NCBI GenBank assembly: GCA_021324775.1
Contig: JAJPIM010000003.1
Coordinates: 32,340-96,339, forward strand
Length of the DNA stretch: 64,000 nt
Direction of reading: 5' to 3'
Origin: Gemmatimonadota bacterium
GTDB lineage: Bacteria; Gemmatimonadota; Gemmatimonadetes; Gemmatimonadales; Gemmatimonadaceae
Position 1 is the stretch's first letter. Every line of letters starts with the position of its first letter. The notes under the pieces were generated by a model. It ran no database searches and was not told the origin of the DNA. It saw only the letters and a program-made list of their open reading frames with translations. A program made the translations under genes and the position numbers. Below, piece after piece: positions 9,665 to 21,542 of the stretch.

Positions 9665-10678
9665 CTGTCCACACGCCGCGCTGATGTCGAGGCCGCGGCT
9701 CTTGCGGACCGCCACCTCGACGCCCCGCGCGCGCAGCGTCCGGGCGAAAGCCGCGGTCGCGCCCGGCGTGCTTTGGCTGAACCCCCGGCTCCCGCCCGGG
9801 TGCAGGGGAATGAGATTGACGAACGCGCCGCACGCGATGGCGAGCGCCGCCAGCCGCGCCGCGTGATCCTGGGCGTCGTTGACGCCACCGAGGAGGACGT
9901 ACTCGAACGTCACCCGCCGCACGAACCCCCGCGCCGCCGCAATCACGCTGGCCAGAGGATACTTCGTATTGACAGGCATCAGCTTCTGCCGCAGCTCGTC
10001 GAGCGGCGCATGGACGGAGATCGCGAGCCGGAATTGCTCGGGCCGGGCGGCCAGCGCCTCGATACCCGGCAACACGCCCACGGTCGATACCGTGATGTGT
10101 CGCGCGCCGATCCCGATCGCGGCGGGGTCGTTGAGCAGCGTCAGCGCCACGTCGACGTTTCGCCAGTTCATCAGCGGCTCGCCCATTCCCATGAACACGA
10201 CGTTCGTCGGGCGGAGCGGGGGATCGAGCAGCATGAGCTCGCGCACCTGCCCAGCGATCTCCCACGGGGCGAGGTTCCGAGCGAATCCCATCGCTCCCGT
10301 CGCGCAGAACGCGCATTGAAGCGCGCATCCGGCCTGCGACGAGATGCACGCCGTGAGCCGGTTGCCGTCGGGGATGGTGACTGTCTCGATGGATTCTCCG
10401 TCGGGCAAGCGGAACAGAAACTTCTGCGTGCCGTCAGCCGACTCCTGCCGCGTCACCAGCTCGAGGCGCGGCAGCACGAACGCCGTATCGAGATGCTCGC
10501 GAAACGCCGCGGGGAGCTCCGCGATCTCCGCGAAACTCCGCACCGGCGTGGTCCACAACCGCCGCGCCACTTGATTGCCGCGATACGCCGCGACGTCATG
10601 TTCGGCCGCGAACGTTCGCAACCGCGCGACGACATCGGCGGGACGCAGATCGAGGAGATTCTCGCGATCCTGCTTCAC
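9593..10678 (-). CDS. rlmN: Dual-specificity 23S rRNA / tRNA adenosine-C2 methyltransferase
   Basis: RlmN is a radical-SAM enzyme that methylates A2503 of 23S rRNA and A37 of some tRNAs. The three cluster cysteines are in CALQCAFCATG, preceded by CISSQAG, and VFMGMGEPLMN and the resolving region VRKSRGLDISAACGQL are present. After GQL, where many RlmN proteins end, about 25 more residues follow, and these create a 72-base antisense overlap with the LytR_C gene. The gene is convergent with the pan operon and divergent from aspS. Confidence 0.95.
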   Translation of the reverse strand: MKQDRENLLDLRPADVVARLRTFAAEHDVAAYRGNQVARRLWTTPVRSFAEIAELPAAFREHLDTAFVLPRLELVTRQESADGTQKFLFRLPDGESIETVTIPDGNRLTACISSQAGCALQCAFCATGAMGFARNLAPWEIAGQVRELMLLDPPLRPTNVVFMGMGEPLMNWRNVDVALTLLNDPAAIGIGARHITVSTVGVLPGIEALAARPEQFRLAISVHAPLDELRQKLMPVNTKYPLASVIAAARGFVRRVTFEYVLLGGVNDAQDHAARLAALAIACGAFVNLIPLHPGGSRGFSQSTPGATAAFARTLRARGVEVAVRKSRGLDISAACGQLRVERLGRRPPTRAHEDADVHVA

Positions 10679-10861
10679 AGAGTACGAGAGGTTGGTGACG
10701 TAACGCCTTATGAGACAACAAAATACGCGCTACGATATCTCGCCGCTTCGCAGGCGGCGCGCCTACCGGGTGGGATCCGGTTGGGTTAGATTCCGCGACA
10801 ACTCAATGAACAGTAATCGGTTGGTGCGGGCGTGACCCACGGAGCGACGGACGGTTCCGTG

Positions 10862-12629
<1,768 letters not shown>

Positions 12630-12637
<8 letters not shown>

Positions 12638-13592
12638 GACGGCGGTCACCCACCGGGTGTCCACCGAAGGGGCGGATCTTCTGACCCTGGCCGGCGTCAA
12701 CGATGCCAATCTCGTCGAGCTGGCGCGGCTCTCGGGCGCCCGCCTCGCGCTGCGGGGCGACCAGTTGTCGATCACGGGGGCGGCAGCCTCGGTCGATCGA
12801 GCGGTCTCCGTCGCGCAGCGCATGATCGAGTTGGCCCGGCAGCGGGAGCCGGTGACTCCGGACGACGTGCTCCGGCTCCACGATGACGCCGGCGCTGACG
12901 GTCCCGGTGCCGCGACCGTCGCCGAGGGCCAGCGAATTGCCCTGCCGGGGGTGCGCACGGTCATCACGCCCAAGACGCCGGGCCAGGCGGAATACCTGCA
13001 GAAGATCGCCGAGCACGACATCGTCGTGGGCATCGGGCCTGCGGGCACCGGCAAGACGTACCTCGCCGTCGCTGCGGCCGTCGAAGCGCTGGCACGGAAG
13101 CGAGTGCGGCGGATCATCCTCGCCCGGCCGGCGGTGGAGGCCGGGGAGAACCTCGGCTTCCTGCCGGGCGACATGCAGGCCAAGGTTGACCCCTACCTCC
13201 GGCCGCTCTACGATGCGCTGGACACGATGATGCCGGCCGAGCGAATCCAGCGGGCGCTCGAGACCCGTACCATCGAGATTGCGCCGCTCGCCTTCATGCG
13301 AGGCCGGACCCTTGCCGATGCGTTCGTCATTCTCGACGAAGCCCAGAACGCCACGACCCTGCAGATGAAGATGTTTCTGACGCGGCTTGGCGTGAACTCC
13401 AAGATCGTCATCACGGGCGACAAGACTCAGATCGATCTGCCGCGCCGTGAGGAATCGGGCCTGATGCAGGTGGAGCGCATCCTGCCGGGCATCGATGGCA
13501 TCGCGTTTCATTACTTCGACGAGACGGATGTCGTGCGGCATCGCCTCGTGCGCGACATCATTCGGGCCTACGCATACGACGCCGGCGCCTGA
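12630..13592 (+). CDS. PhoH-family ATPase (YbeZ type)
   Basis: The protein has an N-terminal KH-like part (about residues 20-75) and a PhoH ATPase domain with Walker A GPAGTGKTYLA, Walker B FVILDEAQNAT and the family segments RPAVEAGENLGFLPGD and ITGDKTQIDLP. YbeZ-type PhoH proteins work with YbeY in ribosome quality control and 16S rRNA maturation; here ybeY lies one gene downstream, which supports this type. The start overlaps the aspS stop by eight bases. Confidence 0.92.
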
Positions 13593-15069
13593 TTCGGGTC
13601 CCGACTTCGGGACACGTGCCCTCAATCTCTGGCGGCAGCTCGACCGGCTGACGCCGCGGGCGACGTTCGCCGCGGCGGCGGGCGCGCACGTGATTCGCTG
13701 GGCCATCTTCGCCGGCTTGGCGGTCGTCGCGACCGCGCTCTTCGGCAAATCCGCGGGTGGCGGCCAGGCGGTGGCCGGCGCGGTGCTCTCCAACGGCCTG
13801 CTGATCGCGGTGTTCGGCCTCACGATGATGTTCTACCGGCCCGCCGTGTACCGGTCGTCGCGCGCGGTGACCCTCATCGCGGTGGCGTTCGCGGTCATCC
13901 TGGCGATCGCGGCCGCGGTGGCGCGGAACGACCCGGCTCGTCCGGAACTCATCCCGATTGCCCTGGCCGCCGTGCTGTTCAGCGTGCTGTTCGACACCCG
14001 GGTCAGCCTCTTTGCGTCGGTCATCCTGGCGACGCTCGTCGGGTTGCAGGCGCCGTATCACGGATCGTCCACGCTGTTCCTGCTGCTCATCGTTGGGGCC
14101 GCCTCGGCATTCAGCGTGCGGGTCATCAGGCGCCGCGATCAAGCCTACTACTCGATTCTGGTCACGGCGGGCGCGTATGCACTGGCGGAGCTGGGCATCG
14201 GACTCGCCGCAGGGACGCCGGCGCACGCCATATGGTACGCGATCCTCGTCGGCGGCATCAATTCGGTGGTGTCGGTGGCGCTAGCGTTGATGCTGCTCCC
14301 GCCGCTCGAGGAGTTCACGGGCATCGACACCTATCTCAAGCTGCTGGAATGGTCCGACCTCAACCGCCCGCTCTTGCGCCGGCTGAGCGTGGAGGCGCCG
14401 GGGACGTTCGCGCACACCATGCGGATCGCAAATCTCGCGGAGGCGGCCTGCGATGCGATCGGTGCGAACGGACTGCTCGCGCGGGTCGGCGCCTACTATC
14501 ACGATGTCGGCAAGATCAAGAAGCCGGAATATTTCGTCGAGAACCAGCCGCGCGGCCGGAACCCCCACGACAAACTCAAGCCGGCGACGAGCGCCGCCAT
14601 TATCCGCAATCACGTCCGCGAAGGCGTCGAGCTCGCGGAGGAACACGGCCTGCCCGTCGGGCTGCAGGCCTTCATCACGGAGCACCACGGCACCGGGCGC
14701 ATCACGTATTTCCTGCAGAAAGCGCGCGAGCGCGACGGCAATGGCGTGGATCCGGCGGACTTCGAGTATCCCGGCCCGGTTCCCCAGACCGCCGAAACGG
14801 CGATCTGCATGCTCGCCGATGGTGTCGAGGCGTCCGCGCACGTGCTGCACGACGCGACGCCGCAGAAGATTCGCGAGGTCATTGATCACATCGTGCGGCA
14901 ACGCATCGAGCAGGGGCAGCTCCGCGAGGCACCGCTCACGCTCAAGCAGTTGGAGGTGGTGAAGGAGCAGTTCGCCCGCGTCCTCATCGGCATGTATCAC
15001 CATCGGATCGACTACCCCTCGGCCACCGGCGGAGTGACGTCCGAGTTCGCGTCGTCGGCCCCGGCGTGA
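13528..15069 (+). CDS. Membrane HD-family phosphohydrolase, PgpH/7TMR-HD type without the extracellular domain
   Basis: About six or seven membrane helices (starting near 13690) are followed by a cytoplasmic HD domain: HTMRIANLAEAACDAIG, YYHDVGKIKKPEYFVENQP, HVREGVELAEEHGLP and FITEHHGTGRITYF, as in PgpH cyclic-di-AMP phosphodiesterases. PgpH proteins usually run to about 700 residues with a large extracellular 7TMR-HDED domain after the first helix; that insert is missing here (514 residues from 13528). The start is uncertain: ATG 13528 overlaps phoH by 65 bases, GTG 13690 would begin at the first helix. The position between phoH and ybeY is the usual one. Confidence 0.82.
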   Translation: MSCGIASCATSFGPTHTTPAPDSGPDFGTRALNLWRQLDRLTPRATFAAAAGAHVIRWAIFAGLAVVATALFGKSAGGGQAVAGAVLSNGLLIAVFGLTMMFYRPAVYRSSRAVTLIAVAFAVILAIAAAVARNDPARPELIPIALAAVLFSVLFDTRVSLFASVILATLVGLQAPYHGSSTLFLLLIVGAASAFSVRVIRRRDQAYYSILVTAGAYALAELGIGLAAGTPAHAIWYAILVGGINSVVSVALALMLLPPLEEFTGIDTYLKLLEWSDLNRPLLRRLSVEAPGTFAHTMRIANLAEAACDAIGANGLLARVGAYYHDVGKIKKPEYFVENQPRGRNPHDKLKPATSAAIIRNHVREGVELAEEHGLPVGLQAFITEHHGTGRITYFLQKARERDGNGVDPADFEYPGPVPQTAETAICMLADGVEASAHVLHDATPQKIREVIDHIVRQRIEQGQLREAPLTLKQLEVVKEQFARVLIGMYHHRIDYPSATGGVTSEFASSAPA

Positions 15070-15106
15070 TGCGGCTCGCCGCGCTCGCCGGCTTGACCGC
15101 CCCGGG

Positions 15107-15553
15107 GTGACGCTCGCCGTTGCGGTGTCCGCCAGCCGGGTGCGCCTGCCCATGCCGGCGGCGAGGGTGCGCTCCGTCGCGACGGCGGTGCTGGCCGCCG
15201 AGCGCGTCCGGGCCGCCCTCATCTCGATCGCGTTCGTGTCCGCACGCGCGATCGCGCAGCTCAATCGGGACCACCTGGGAGTGGACGGCCCAACCGACGT
15301 GATCGCGTTCTCGCTCCAGCGGAGCGGCCGCGCCGCGCCGCTGATCGGCGACATCTACATCGCGCCGGCGATCGCCCGCGCGCACGCGCGGCGGCACGGC
15401 GTGACGGAGCGTGAGGAGACGGTGCGTCTCGTCGTGCACGGCGTGCTCCACGTCGCGGGGCACGATCATCCCGGGGGCGCCGGCCGAGTCTCATCCCGCA
15501 TGTGGCGGCGGCAGGAACAGCTCGTCCGCCGCGTGACCTCGCGGTCCCGATGA
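15107..15553 (+). CDS. ybeY: Endoribonuclease / rRNA maturation factor YbeY
   Basis: YbeY is a zinc-dependent factor for 16S rRNA 3'-end processing. The zinc signature is present as HGVLHVAGHDH, and the upstream NRDHLGVDGPTDVIAFSL block is the family signature. GTG start with a G-rich stretch just upstream. The 3' end overlaps meaB by four bases. The C-terminal tail after the signature is short and arginine-rich. Confidence 0.93.
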   Translation: MTLAVAVSASRVRLPMPAARVRSVATAVLAAERVRAALISIAFVSARAIAQLNRDHLGVDGPTDVIAFSLQRSGRAAPLIGDIYIAPAIARAHARRHGVTEREETVRLVVHGVLHVAGHDHPGGAGRVSSRMWRRQEQLVRRVTSRSR

Positions 15554-16644
15554 GCGCGGCGCCGGCCGCGTCCGACCGTCTGCTCGCGGATTTCGCGGCC
15601 CGGAAGCCGGCCGCGCTCGCGCGGGTCATCAGCATTGTCGAGAACCGCGGTGCCGGGTCGGCGCGCCTCCTGGCGGCGCTGCACGGCGCGACCGGGCATG
15701 CGCGCCGGATCGGGATCACCGGGCCGCCGGGTGCGGGCAAGAGCACACTCGTGGCGCAACTGGTCCGCGCCTACCGAAGCCGCGGCCTGACGGCCGGCGT
15801 CGTCGCCGTCGATCCCACGTCGGCGTTCACGGGAGGCGCGCTGCTCGGTGACCGGATCCGGATGGAGGCTGTCGCCCTGGATCCCGGCGTCTACATCCGC
15901 TCGCTCGCCACGCGAGGTGCGCTTGGCGGATTGTCGGCCGCGACCCGCGAGATCGCCGATGTCCTCGACGCGTACGGATTCGATCGCGTCCTGGTCGAGA
16001 CCGTCGGCGTCGGGCAGAGTGAGCTTGAGGTCGCGCGGACGGCCGACAGTTGCGTCGTGGTGCTGGTCCCGGAATCCGGCGATGCGATTCAGACGCTGAA
16101 GGCCGGCCTGATGGAGATCGCCGATGTCTTGGTGGTCAACAAGGCGGATCGCCCTGGTGCAGACCGGCTGCGGGCGGAGCTCAAGGTGATGCTGCAGGTG
16201 CGTTCGGGTCCGCGCCGCGGGCAAACGGCATCGTCGCGAGGTGCGGGCACGGACCTGTCCGGAGAGCCCGCGGATCCGCCGGAGGGCGGCGGGGCGGAAG
16301 GCGCCCATGGATCGTCCTGGGTCCCTCCCGTGCTCACTGCGGTGGCCGCCGACGGTACCGGGATCCCCGAGCTGCTGGGCGCGCTCGACAGCCATCACGA
16401 CTATCTCGTAGCCACGGGTGGCCTCGCAGAGCAGCGGCAGGCACGCTTGCGCGCGCGCGTCGCGGAGGTCGTCGATCTCGAGCTCCGGGCGCGGCTGTGG
16501 GGCGATGCGGCGACCACGGCGTGGCTGGAGGGACGGCTCGCGGCCATGGACTCCGGCGAGACCACGCCGTTCGACGTCGCCCGCGAGCTGCTCAAGCGGA
16601 GCGGGCGCCTGCTCGCGGGAGAGGGCGATGACGCCCCCCGGTGA
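15550..16644 (+). CDS. meaB: Methylmalonyl-CoA mutase-associated GTPase MeaB
   Basis: MeaB is the G3E-type GTPase chaperone that loads and protects adenosylcobalamin in methylmalonyl-CoA mutase. It has Walker A GPPGAGKSTLVAQLV, AVDPTSAFTGGALLGDRIRM, the switch region ETVGVGQSE and the NKADRPGAD guanine-specificity motif. A low-complexity Gly/Pro/Arg insertion sits at about residues 222-256 (bases 16,210-16,320), just before the C-terminal dimerisation part. The start ATG overlaps ybeY. The mutase B12 subunit is encoded two genes downstream. Confidence 0.93.
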   Translation: MSAAPAASDRLLADFAARKPAALARVISIVENRGAGSARLLAALHGATGHARRIGITGPPGAGKSTLVAQLVRAYRSRGLTAGVVAVDPTSAFTGGALLGDRIRMEAVALDPGVYIRSLATRGALGGLSAATREIADVLDAYGFDRVLVETVGVGQSELEVARTADSCVVVLVPESGDAIQTLKAGLMEIADVLVVNKADRPGADRLRAELKVMLQVRSGPRRGQTASSRGAGTDLSGEPADPPEGGGAEGAHGSSWVPPVLTAVAADGTGIPELLGALDSHHDYLVATGGLAEQRQARLRARVAEVVDLELRARLWGDAATTAWLEGRLAAMDSGETTPFDVARELLKRSGRLLAGEGDDAPR

Positions 16645-17434
16645 ACGGACGCGTGTGGCGCCATCCGGCGAATGGTGGGCGAGCTATTTCGACGCGCGAT
16701 ACCTCACGGAATACGAGCCGCTCTTCAACGATGGGCAGGACCGGCGCGACGTCGCCCGGCTGATCGAGCTGCTCGAGCTGCCAGTCGGGGCCCGCGTGCT
16801 CGACGTGCCGTGCGGCCAGGGGCGTCATGCGCGGCTGCTGGCCGAAGCGGGTTACGCGGTCGATGCGCTCGACTACTCCGGGCACCTGCTGGACGTCGCG
16901 CGGGCGCAAGGGCCTCACGAGGGGCTGCACTACCGCCGGGGCGACATGCGTGCGCTGCCGGTCCGGTGGACGCAGCGGTTCGACGCGGTCATGAATGTGT
17001 TCACGTCTTTCGGATTCTTCCTGCACCCGAGCGATGACCGCCGGGTCCTGCGCGAGTTCGCCCGCGTCCTCAAGCCCGGCGGCACGTTCGTGTGGCACGG
17101 GGCGAGCCGGGATGGCGTGATGGCACGGTTCCTCGACCGCGACTGGTGGCATACCATGGATCACACGATGGTGGCGCATGAGCGGACCTTCGACCCGCTG
17201 TCGGGCGTGCTGTCGGTCGAGGTGCAATGGCGGGGGAGCACCGGCCCGGGCCATCGGACCTACCGGATCCGGCTCTACACCGCCACCGCGCTGGCCGGCA
17301 TGCTCGCGACCGAGGGCATCGTCGTCGAGCAGGCGTTCGATGGGTGGACGAGCCGCCCGCTGACACGCCGGTCCGGTGAGATGCTGCTCATCGGCCGCAA
17401 ACGCGAGTTGCCCCGTGCGCCGCGCGGCAAGTAA
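16628..17434 (+). CDS. Class I SAM-dependent methyltransferase
   Basis: The 268-residue protein has the Rossmann motif I in VLDVPCGQGRHARLLA, motif II region YAVDALDYSGHLLDVAR, an acidic RRGDMRALP before a conserved FDAVMNVFTSFGFF and the post-motif FARVLKPGGTFVWHG. The substrate is not evident. The SAM-binding pattern and the fully cytoplasmic sequence are clear. It overlaps meaB by 17 bases, so it is in the same unit, but a link to acyl-CoA metabolism is not implied. Confidence 0.85.
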   Translation: MTPPGERTRVAPSGEWWASYFDARYLTEYEPLFNDGQDRRDVARLIELLELPVGARVLDVPCGQGRHARLLAEAGYAVDALDYSGHLLDVARAQGPHEGLHYRRGDMRALPVRWTQRFDAVMNVFTSFGFFLHPSDDRRVLREFARVLKPGGTFVWHGASRDGVMARFLDRDWWHTMDHTMVAHERTFDPLSGVLSVEVQWRGSTGPGHRTYRIRLYTATALAGMLATEGIVVEQAFDGWTSRPLTRRSGEMLLIGRKRELPRAPRGK

Positions 17435-17479
17435 ACTGGAGGGACGCCGCTCGCGGCGTCTCCCATCCTCCACCACGCC

Positions 17480-17899
17480 ATGACCGCATCACGACCGATT
17501 CGCGTCCTCGTCGCCAAGCCCGGGTTGGACGGTCATGACCGGGGCGCCAAGGTCGTGGCGGCCGCGCTGCGCGACGCGGGCATGGAGGTGGTCTACACGG
17601 GCCTGCACCAGACGCCAGAGATGATCGCGACCGCCGCGATCCAGGAAGACGTCGATGTGGTGGGCCTCTCGATCCTGAGCGGTGCGCACATGACGCTGTT
17701 CCCCCGGGTGCTGCAGCTCCTGCACGAGCAGGGACGCGATGATGTGCTGGTCACTGGCGGCGGTATCATTCCGCAGGAAGACATGAACACGCTCCATCGA
17801 CAGGGTGTCGGCAAGTTATTCGGGCCGGGCACCTCGACCTCCGACCTCGTGCGCTACATCCAGGATTGGTTCGCGCAACGCGAGCGGCAGGAGGCGTGA
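17480..17899 (+). CDS. Cobalamin-binding subunit of methylmalonyl-CoA mutase (stand-alone B12 domain)
   Basis: The 139-residue protein is a complete B12-binding Rossmann domain: the base-off signature [14 protein letters not shown] supplies the cobalt-binding histidine (DxHxxG), followed by the conserved [12 protein letters not shown] and [11 protein letters not shown] segments and the end motif KLFGPGTST. In many bacteria this is the C-terminal domain of the mutase alpha chain; here it is separate, as in split mutases. The catalytic TIM-barrel subunit is not in the window. MeaB lies two genes upstream. Confidence 0.92.
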   Translation: MTASRPIRVLVAKPGLDGHDRGAKVVAAALRDAGMEVVYTGLHQTPEMIATAAIQEDVDVVGLSILSGAHMTLFPRVLQLLHEQGRDDVLVTGGGIIPQEDMNTLHRQGVGKLFGPGTSTSDLVRYIQDWFAQRERQEA

Positions 17900-19614
17900 C
17901 CGCGGCCCGTCGCGCAGCGCGGACTGCCGGGGATCAACCGCTTGCGAGCGGGACGAGTCCCGCGGTGCCCGATCACACGCCGCGGCTCACGCGGCTGGCC
18001 GGCGAGCTGCGCACGCTGGAAGACCGCCTGCGGCTAGGCGGCGGCCCCGAGCGCATCGAACGCCAGCACGCGCAGGGAAAGCTCGTGGCGCGCGAGCGGG
18101 TCGCCGGCCTGTGCGATCCGGGGTCGCGATTCCTCGAGATCGGCCTGCTCGTGGCGTACGATCAATACGAGGGCCAGGCGCCCGCCGCGGGTGTGATCAC
18201 GGGCGTCGGCATCGTGCACGGCCGCGAGGTCGTGGTCGTGGCCAATGATGCGACGGTGAAGGCCGGATCGTGGTGGCCAGAGACGATCCGCAAGATTCTG
18301 CGCGCGCAGGAAATCGCGATGCGCTGCCACGTCCCCATCGTGTACCTCGTGGACTCCGCTGGTGTGAATCTGCCGTATCAGGGCGGCGTCTTCCCGGGAC
18401 AGTACGGGGCCGCCCGGATCTTCTACTACAACTCCATCATGCGGCGGTATCTCCGGGTGCCGCAGATCGCCGCGGTGATGGGGCAGTGCATCGCCGGCGG
18501 GGCATACCTGCCCGCGCTGTCGGATGTGATCGTCATGGTGAAGAACACGTCGTTCATGGGACTGGGCGGCGCGAATCTCGTCAAAGGGGCGACCGGACAG
18601 ACGGTCGACTCGGAAGTGCTCGGCGGCGCCACCACACACACCGAGCGAAGCGGGGTCGCCCACTACGCGGTCGATGATGACGCCGCCTGCCTCGAGAAGC
18701 TGCGCGCGCTGATTGGCCGGCTCCCGCCACCGGCGGCGCGGGCGCCCTCCTCGCCCGTCGCCGTGGCCGCGTCATCCGACCTGTCCCGCGATGAGCTGTA
18801 TGGTGTCCTGCCGGCCGATCATCGCATGTCGTATGACATGCACGCCGTGCTGCGTGCCGTGGTCGACGGAGGCGTGATCGATGAGTTCCAGGCCAATCGC
18901 GCGCGCGAGATCATCTGTGGCGACGCGACGATCGAGGGTCTGACGGTCGGCCTCATCGCCAACCAGCGCGGCCTGATCAAAGGCCCGGACGGCTCGCGTC
19001 CGCGGTTCGGGGGCATCATCTATCCGGAGAGCGCCGAGAAGGTGGCGTTCTTCATCGACCGCTGTGACCGGCAGGGCATCCCGCTCCTGTTCGTGCAGGA
19101 CGTCTCGGGCTTCATGGTGGGACCGGACGCCGAGGAGGCCGGCATCATCCGCGCTGGCGCGCGGTGGGTCGAGGCGATGGCGACGGCTCGCGTGCCGAAA
19201 CTCGTGCTGACCATCAACCACGCCTCGGGAGCGGGATACTACGCCATGGCGGGCCAGGGATTCGATCCCGATTTCATTTTCACATGGCCGACCGGGCGCA
19301 TGGGGGTGATGGAGGGCGAAGCCGCCATACAGGCCGTGCACGGACCGGCTCTGGCGGCGGCACGGACCGCCAATCTACCGGTGCCCGATGCCGTCGCCAC
19401 GGCGGTCGATGCCATGCGCGCGGAATACGAATCGCAACTCGACGCCCGCTACGCCGCCGCGAGAGGATTGGTGGACGCCGTGATCTATCCCGAAGAGACC
19501 CGCGCAGTCCTGGCCATGGCGCTCCGGACCGCAGCGCAAAACCCCGGTCCTCACGTCGGCGCGTTCGTGCTCCCGTGCGATGGGATACCCGGTATGCCGG
19601 GGCGCGGCGCATGA
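17896..19614 (+). CDS. Acyl-CoA carboxylase, carboxyltransferase (beta) subunit
   Basis: The 572-residue protein is a biotin-dependent carboxyltransferase of the propionyl/methylcrotonyl/geranyl-CoA type: [44 protein letters not shown], the oxyanion [15 protein letters not shown] and C-terminal [21 protein letters not shown] are all typical. Together with MeaB and the mutase subunit it suggests propionyl-CoA carboxylation; together with the AtuA-like gene it could instead be a terpenoid-CoA carboxylase. The biotin carboxylase partner is not here. The start is GTG 17896 in a four-base overlap, or GTG 17965. Confidence 0.9.
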   Translation: MTAARRAARTAGDQPLASGTSPAVPDHTPRLTRLAGELRTLEDRLRLGGGPERIERQHAQGKLVARERVAGLCDPGSRFLEIGLLVAYDQYEGQAPAAGVITGVGIVHGREVVVVANDATVKAGSWWPETIRKILRAQEIAMRCHVPIVYLVDSAGVNLPYQGGVFPGQYGAARIFYYNSIMRRYLRVPQIAAVMGQCIAGGAYLPALSDVIVMVKNTSFMGLGGANLVKGATGQTVDSEVLGGATTHTERSGVAHYAVDDDAACLEKLRALIGRLPPPAARAPSSPVAVAASSDLSRDELYGVLPADHRMSYDMHAVLRAVVDGGVIDEFQANRAREIICGDATIEGLTVGLIANQRGLIKGPDGSRPRFGGIIYPESAEKVAFFIDRCDRQGIPLLFVQDVSGFMVGPDAEEAGIIRAGARWVEAMATARVPKLVLTINHASGAGYYAMAGQGFDPDFIFTWPTGRMGVMEGEAAIQAVHGPALAAARTANLPVPDAVATAVDAMRAEYESQLDARYAAARGLVDAVIYPEETRAVLAMALRTAAQNPGPHVGAFVLPCDGIPGMPGRGA

Positions 19615-20978
19615 GCGCACCCCGGGTCGTCCGCGTCGCGAGCGGTCAGGGATTCTGGGGGGACTGGCTGGAGGCGCCACGGCGGCAGGTGACCGGCGGC
19701 CCGGTCGACTACCTGATGCTCGACTATCTCGCCGAAGTCACGATGTCCATTCTGCAAAAACAGAAGGAGCGTGACCCGTCGCTAGGCTACGCGCGCGATT
19801 TTCTGGGAGCGGTCGAGAGCGTGCTGCCGGCCGTCACTGGGCGCGGCGTGCGGGTCGTCGCCAACGCTGGCGGCGTGAACCCGCAAGCGTGTGCGGCTGC
19901 GGTGCGGGCACTGCCGGGCGGCCGCGATGCCGGCGCCAAGCTGCGGATCGGTGTGGTGCTGGGCGACGATCTGCTGCCGCGTCTCGACGCGCTGATCGCC
20001 GCGGGGCACCCGCTGGCCAACATGGAGACGGGCGCACCGCTCTCGACGGTGCGCGATCGGGTCCTCTCGGCCAATGCCTACCTCGGATCCGGCCCGATCG
20101 TCGAGGCACTGGCCGGTGGCGCCAACATCGTGATCACCGGGCGATCCACCGACACGGCCCTCACGATGGCGCCGTTGCGCCACGAGTTCGGTTGGGCGGC
20201 CGACGACTACAACCGGCTGGCTGCAGGCATCGTCGCGGGCCACATCATCGAATGCGGTGCGCAGTGCTCCGGCGGCAACTGTCTCTACGACTGGCGCGAG
20301 ATCCCTGACCTCGGAGAAGTGGGCTACCCGATCATCGAAGCGTCCGCCGATGGCACATTCGTCGTCACCAAACACCCGGGCACCGGGGGACGCGTCTCGA
20401 CGCAATCGGTGGCCGAGCAACTGGTGTATGAGATGGGGGATCCCCATGCCTATATCACTCCCGACGTGATCGCGGATTTCACGACGATCCGCCTCGCGGC
20501 GGAGGGAACCGACCGTGTACGGGTCTATGGGATCGAGGGCCGGCCGGCGACTCCGAGTCTCAAGGTGTCGGTGGCTTACCGCGCCGGGTTCAAGGCCGTC
20601 GGTACGCTGGTGTATGCGTGGCCGGATGCGTTCGACAAGGCGCAACTTGCGGACCGCGTGCTGCGCGAGCGGCTCGATCACCTGGGACTTCGGTTCGATC
20701 GCATCCTGACCGAGTTCGTCGGAGCGGGTGCCACGCACGGCGCGCTTGCCGGGCCGCCGTCGGAGGATCTTCCGGAAGTGCAACTCCGGGTCGGAGTGCG
20801 CGGCAGCAACCGCGGAGATATCGAGCGATTCACGCGCGAGATCGCGCCGCTCGTGCTCAACGGGCCGCCGAGCGTCACTGGCTTCGCCGGCGGCCGGCCG
20901 AAGGTCGAGGAGGTCGTGGCCTACTGGCCAGCCCTCATCGACAAGCGGGTCGTGCAGCCGTCGGTGACCTTCCAATGA
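19611..20978 (+). CDS. AtuA-like (DUF1446) protein
   Basis: The 455-residue protein matches the acyclic terpene utilisation AtuA family: [10 protein letters not shown], the [14 protein letters not shown] block, [15 protein letters not shown], and C-terminal [25 protein letters not shown]. AtuA is essential for citronellol/geraniol growth in Pseudomonas but its chemistry is not settled; similar genes also sit beside acyl-CoA carboxylases without terpene pathways. The gene starts in a four-base overlap with the carboxyltransferase and is followed by the small AtuA-related gene, so the three are one unit. Confidence 0.85.
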   Translation: MSAPRVVRVASGQGFWGDWLEAPRRQVTGGPVDYLMLDYLAEVTMSILQKQKERDPSLGYARDFLGAVESVLPAVTGRGVRVVANAGGVNPQACAAAVRALPGGRDAGAKLRIGVVLGDDLLPRLDALIAAGHPLANMETGAPLSTVRDRVLSANAYLGSGPIVEALAGGANIVITGRSTDTALTMAPLRHEFGWAADDYNRLAAGIVAGHIIECGAQCSGGNCLYDWREIPDLGEVGYPIIEASADGTFVVTKHPGTGGRVSTQSVAEQLVYEMGDPHAYITPDVIADFTTIRLAAEGTDRVRVYGIEGRPATPSLKVSVAYRAGFKAVGTLVYAWPDAFDKAQLADRVLRERLDHLGLRFDRILTEFVGAGATHGALAGPPSEDLPEVQLRVGVRGSNRGDIERFTREIAPLVLNGPPSVTGFAGGRPKVEEVVAYWPALIDKRVVQPSVTFQ

Positions 20979-20991
20979 GGCGCCGCGGCTG

Positions 20992-21369
20992 ATGCGTGTC
21001 CGCCTCCTGGACATCGCGCACGCGCGGTCCGGCGACAAAGGCGACACCGCCAACGTCGGCGTCCTGGCACTGCGTCCGGAGTGGTACCAGGTGCTGGACA
21101 CGTACGTGACCCGTGACCGCGTCGCGGACCACTTCTCCGGATTGATCTCCGGCGATGTCGTGCGGTTCGAGCTGCCGAACCTGGGCGCACTCAATTTCCT
21201 GCTGCACGGCGCGCTGGACGGCGGCGGCACGCTGTCGCTCAAGACCGACGCACAGGGCAAGGTCGTGTCGACGGCGCTCCTCCGCATGGTGATCGACGTC
21301 CCGGACGATCTCGCCAACCGGCTGAAACTGCCGCCGGCGCCCGGCCCCCGCGCTCCCGTCGCGCGATGA
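20992..21369 (+). CDS. Small AtuA-related protein
   Basis: The 125-residue protein begins MRVRLLDIAHARSGDKGDTA and has NLGALNFLLHGALDGGGTLSL, the pattern of the small domain found at the end of long AtuA proteins or as a separate partner gene. It lies 13 bases after the AtuA-like gene. A complex between the two is the likely arrangement (inference). Function unknown. Confidence 0.8.
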   Translation: MRVRLLDIAHARSGDKGDTANVGVLALRPEWYQVLDTYVTRDRVADHFSGLISGDVVRFELPNLGALNFLLHGALDGGGTLSLKTDAQGKVVSTALLRMVIDVPDDLANRLKLPPAPGPRAPVAR

Positions 21370-21533
21370 CGCAACTCACGGCCACAAAGGTGACCCTGGC
21401 CGTGACGGGACTCGCGCTGTTCGGGTATGGTGTGCGGACGGATCAGGTGATCTGGCGGTGGACGGGCATCGTGTGCCTCGGACTCGCCTTTCTGCTGCGT
21501 TTTGTTGGGCCACGCGGCCAGCGCCAGCATTAA
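21366..21533 (+). CDS. Small two-helix membrane protein
   Basis: A 55-residue frame starts with an ATG in a four-base overlap with the preceding gene and ends at TAA 21531. It reads MTQLTATKVTLAVTGLALFG and continues to a second hydrophobic stretch TGIVCLGLAFLLRFVG, then a basic tail. Two membrane helices with a short charged loop are predicted. The overlap and clean start support a real gene. Function unknown. Confidence 0.55.
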   Translation: MTQLTATKVTLAVTGLALFGYGVRTDQVIWRWTGIVCLGLAFLLRFVGPRGQRQH

Positions 21534-21542
21534 GTTCTTAGC

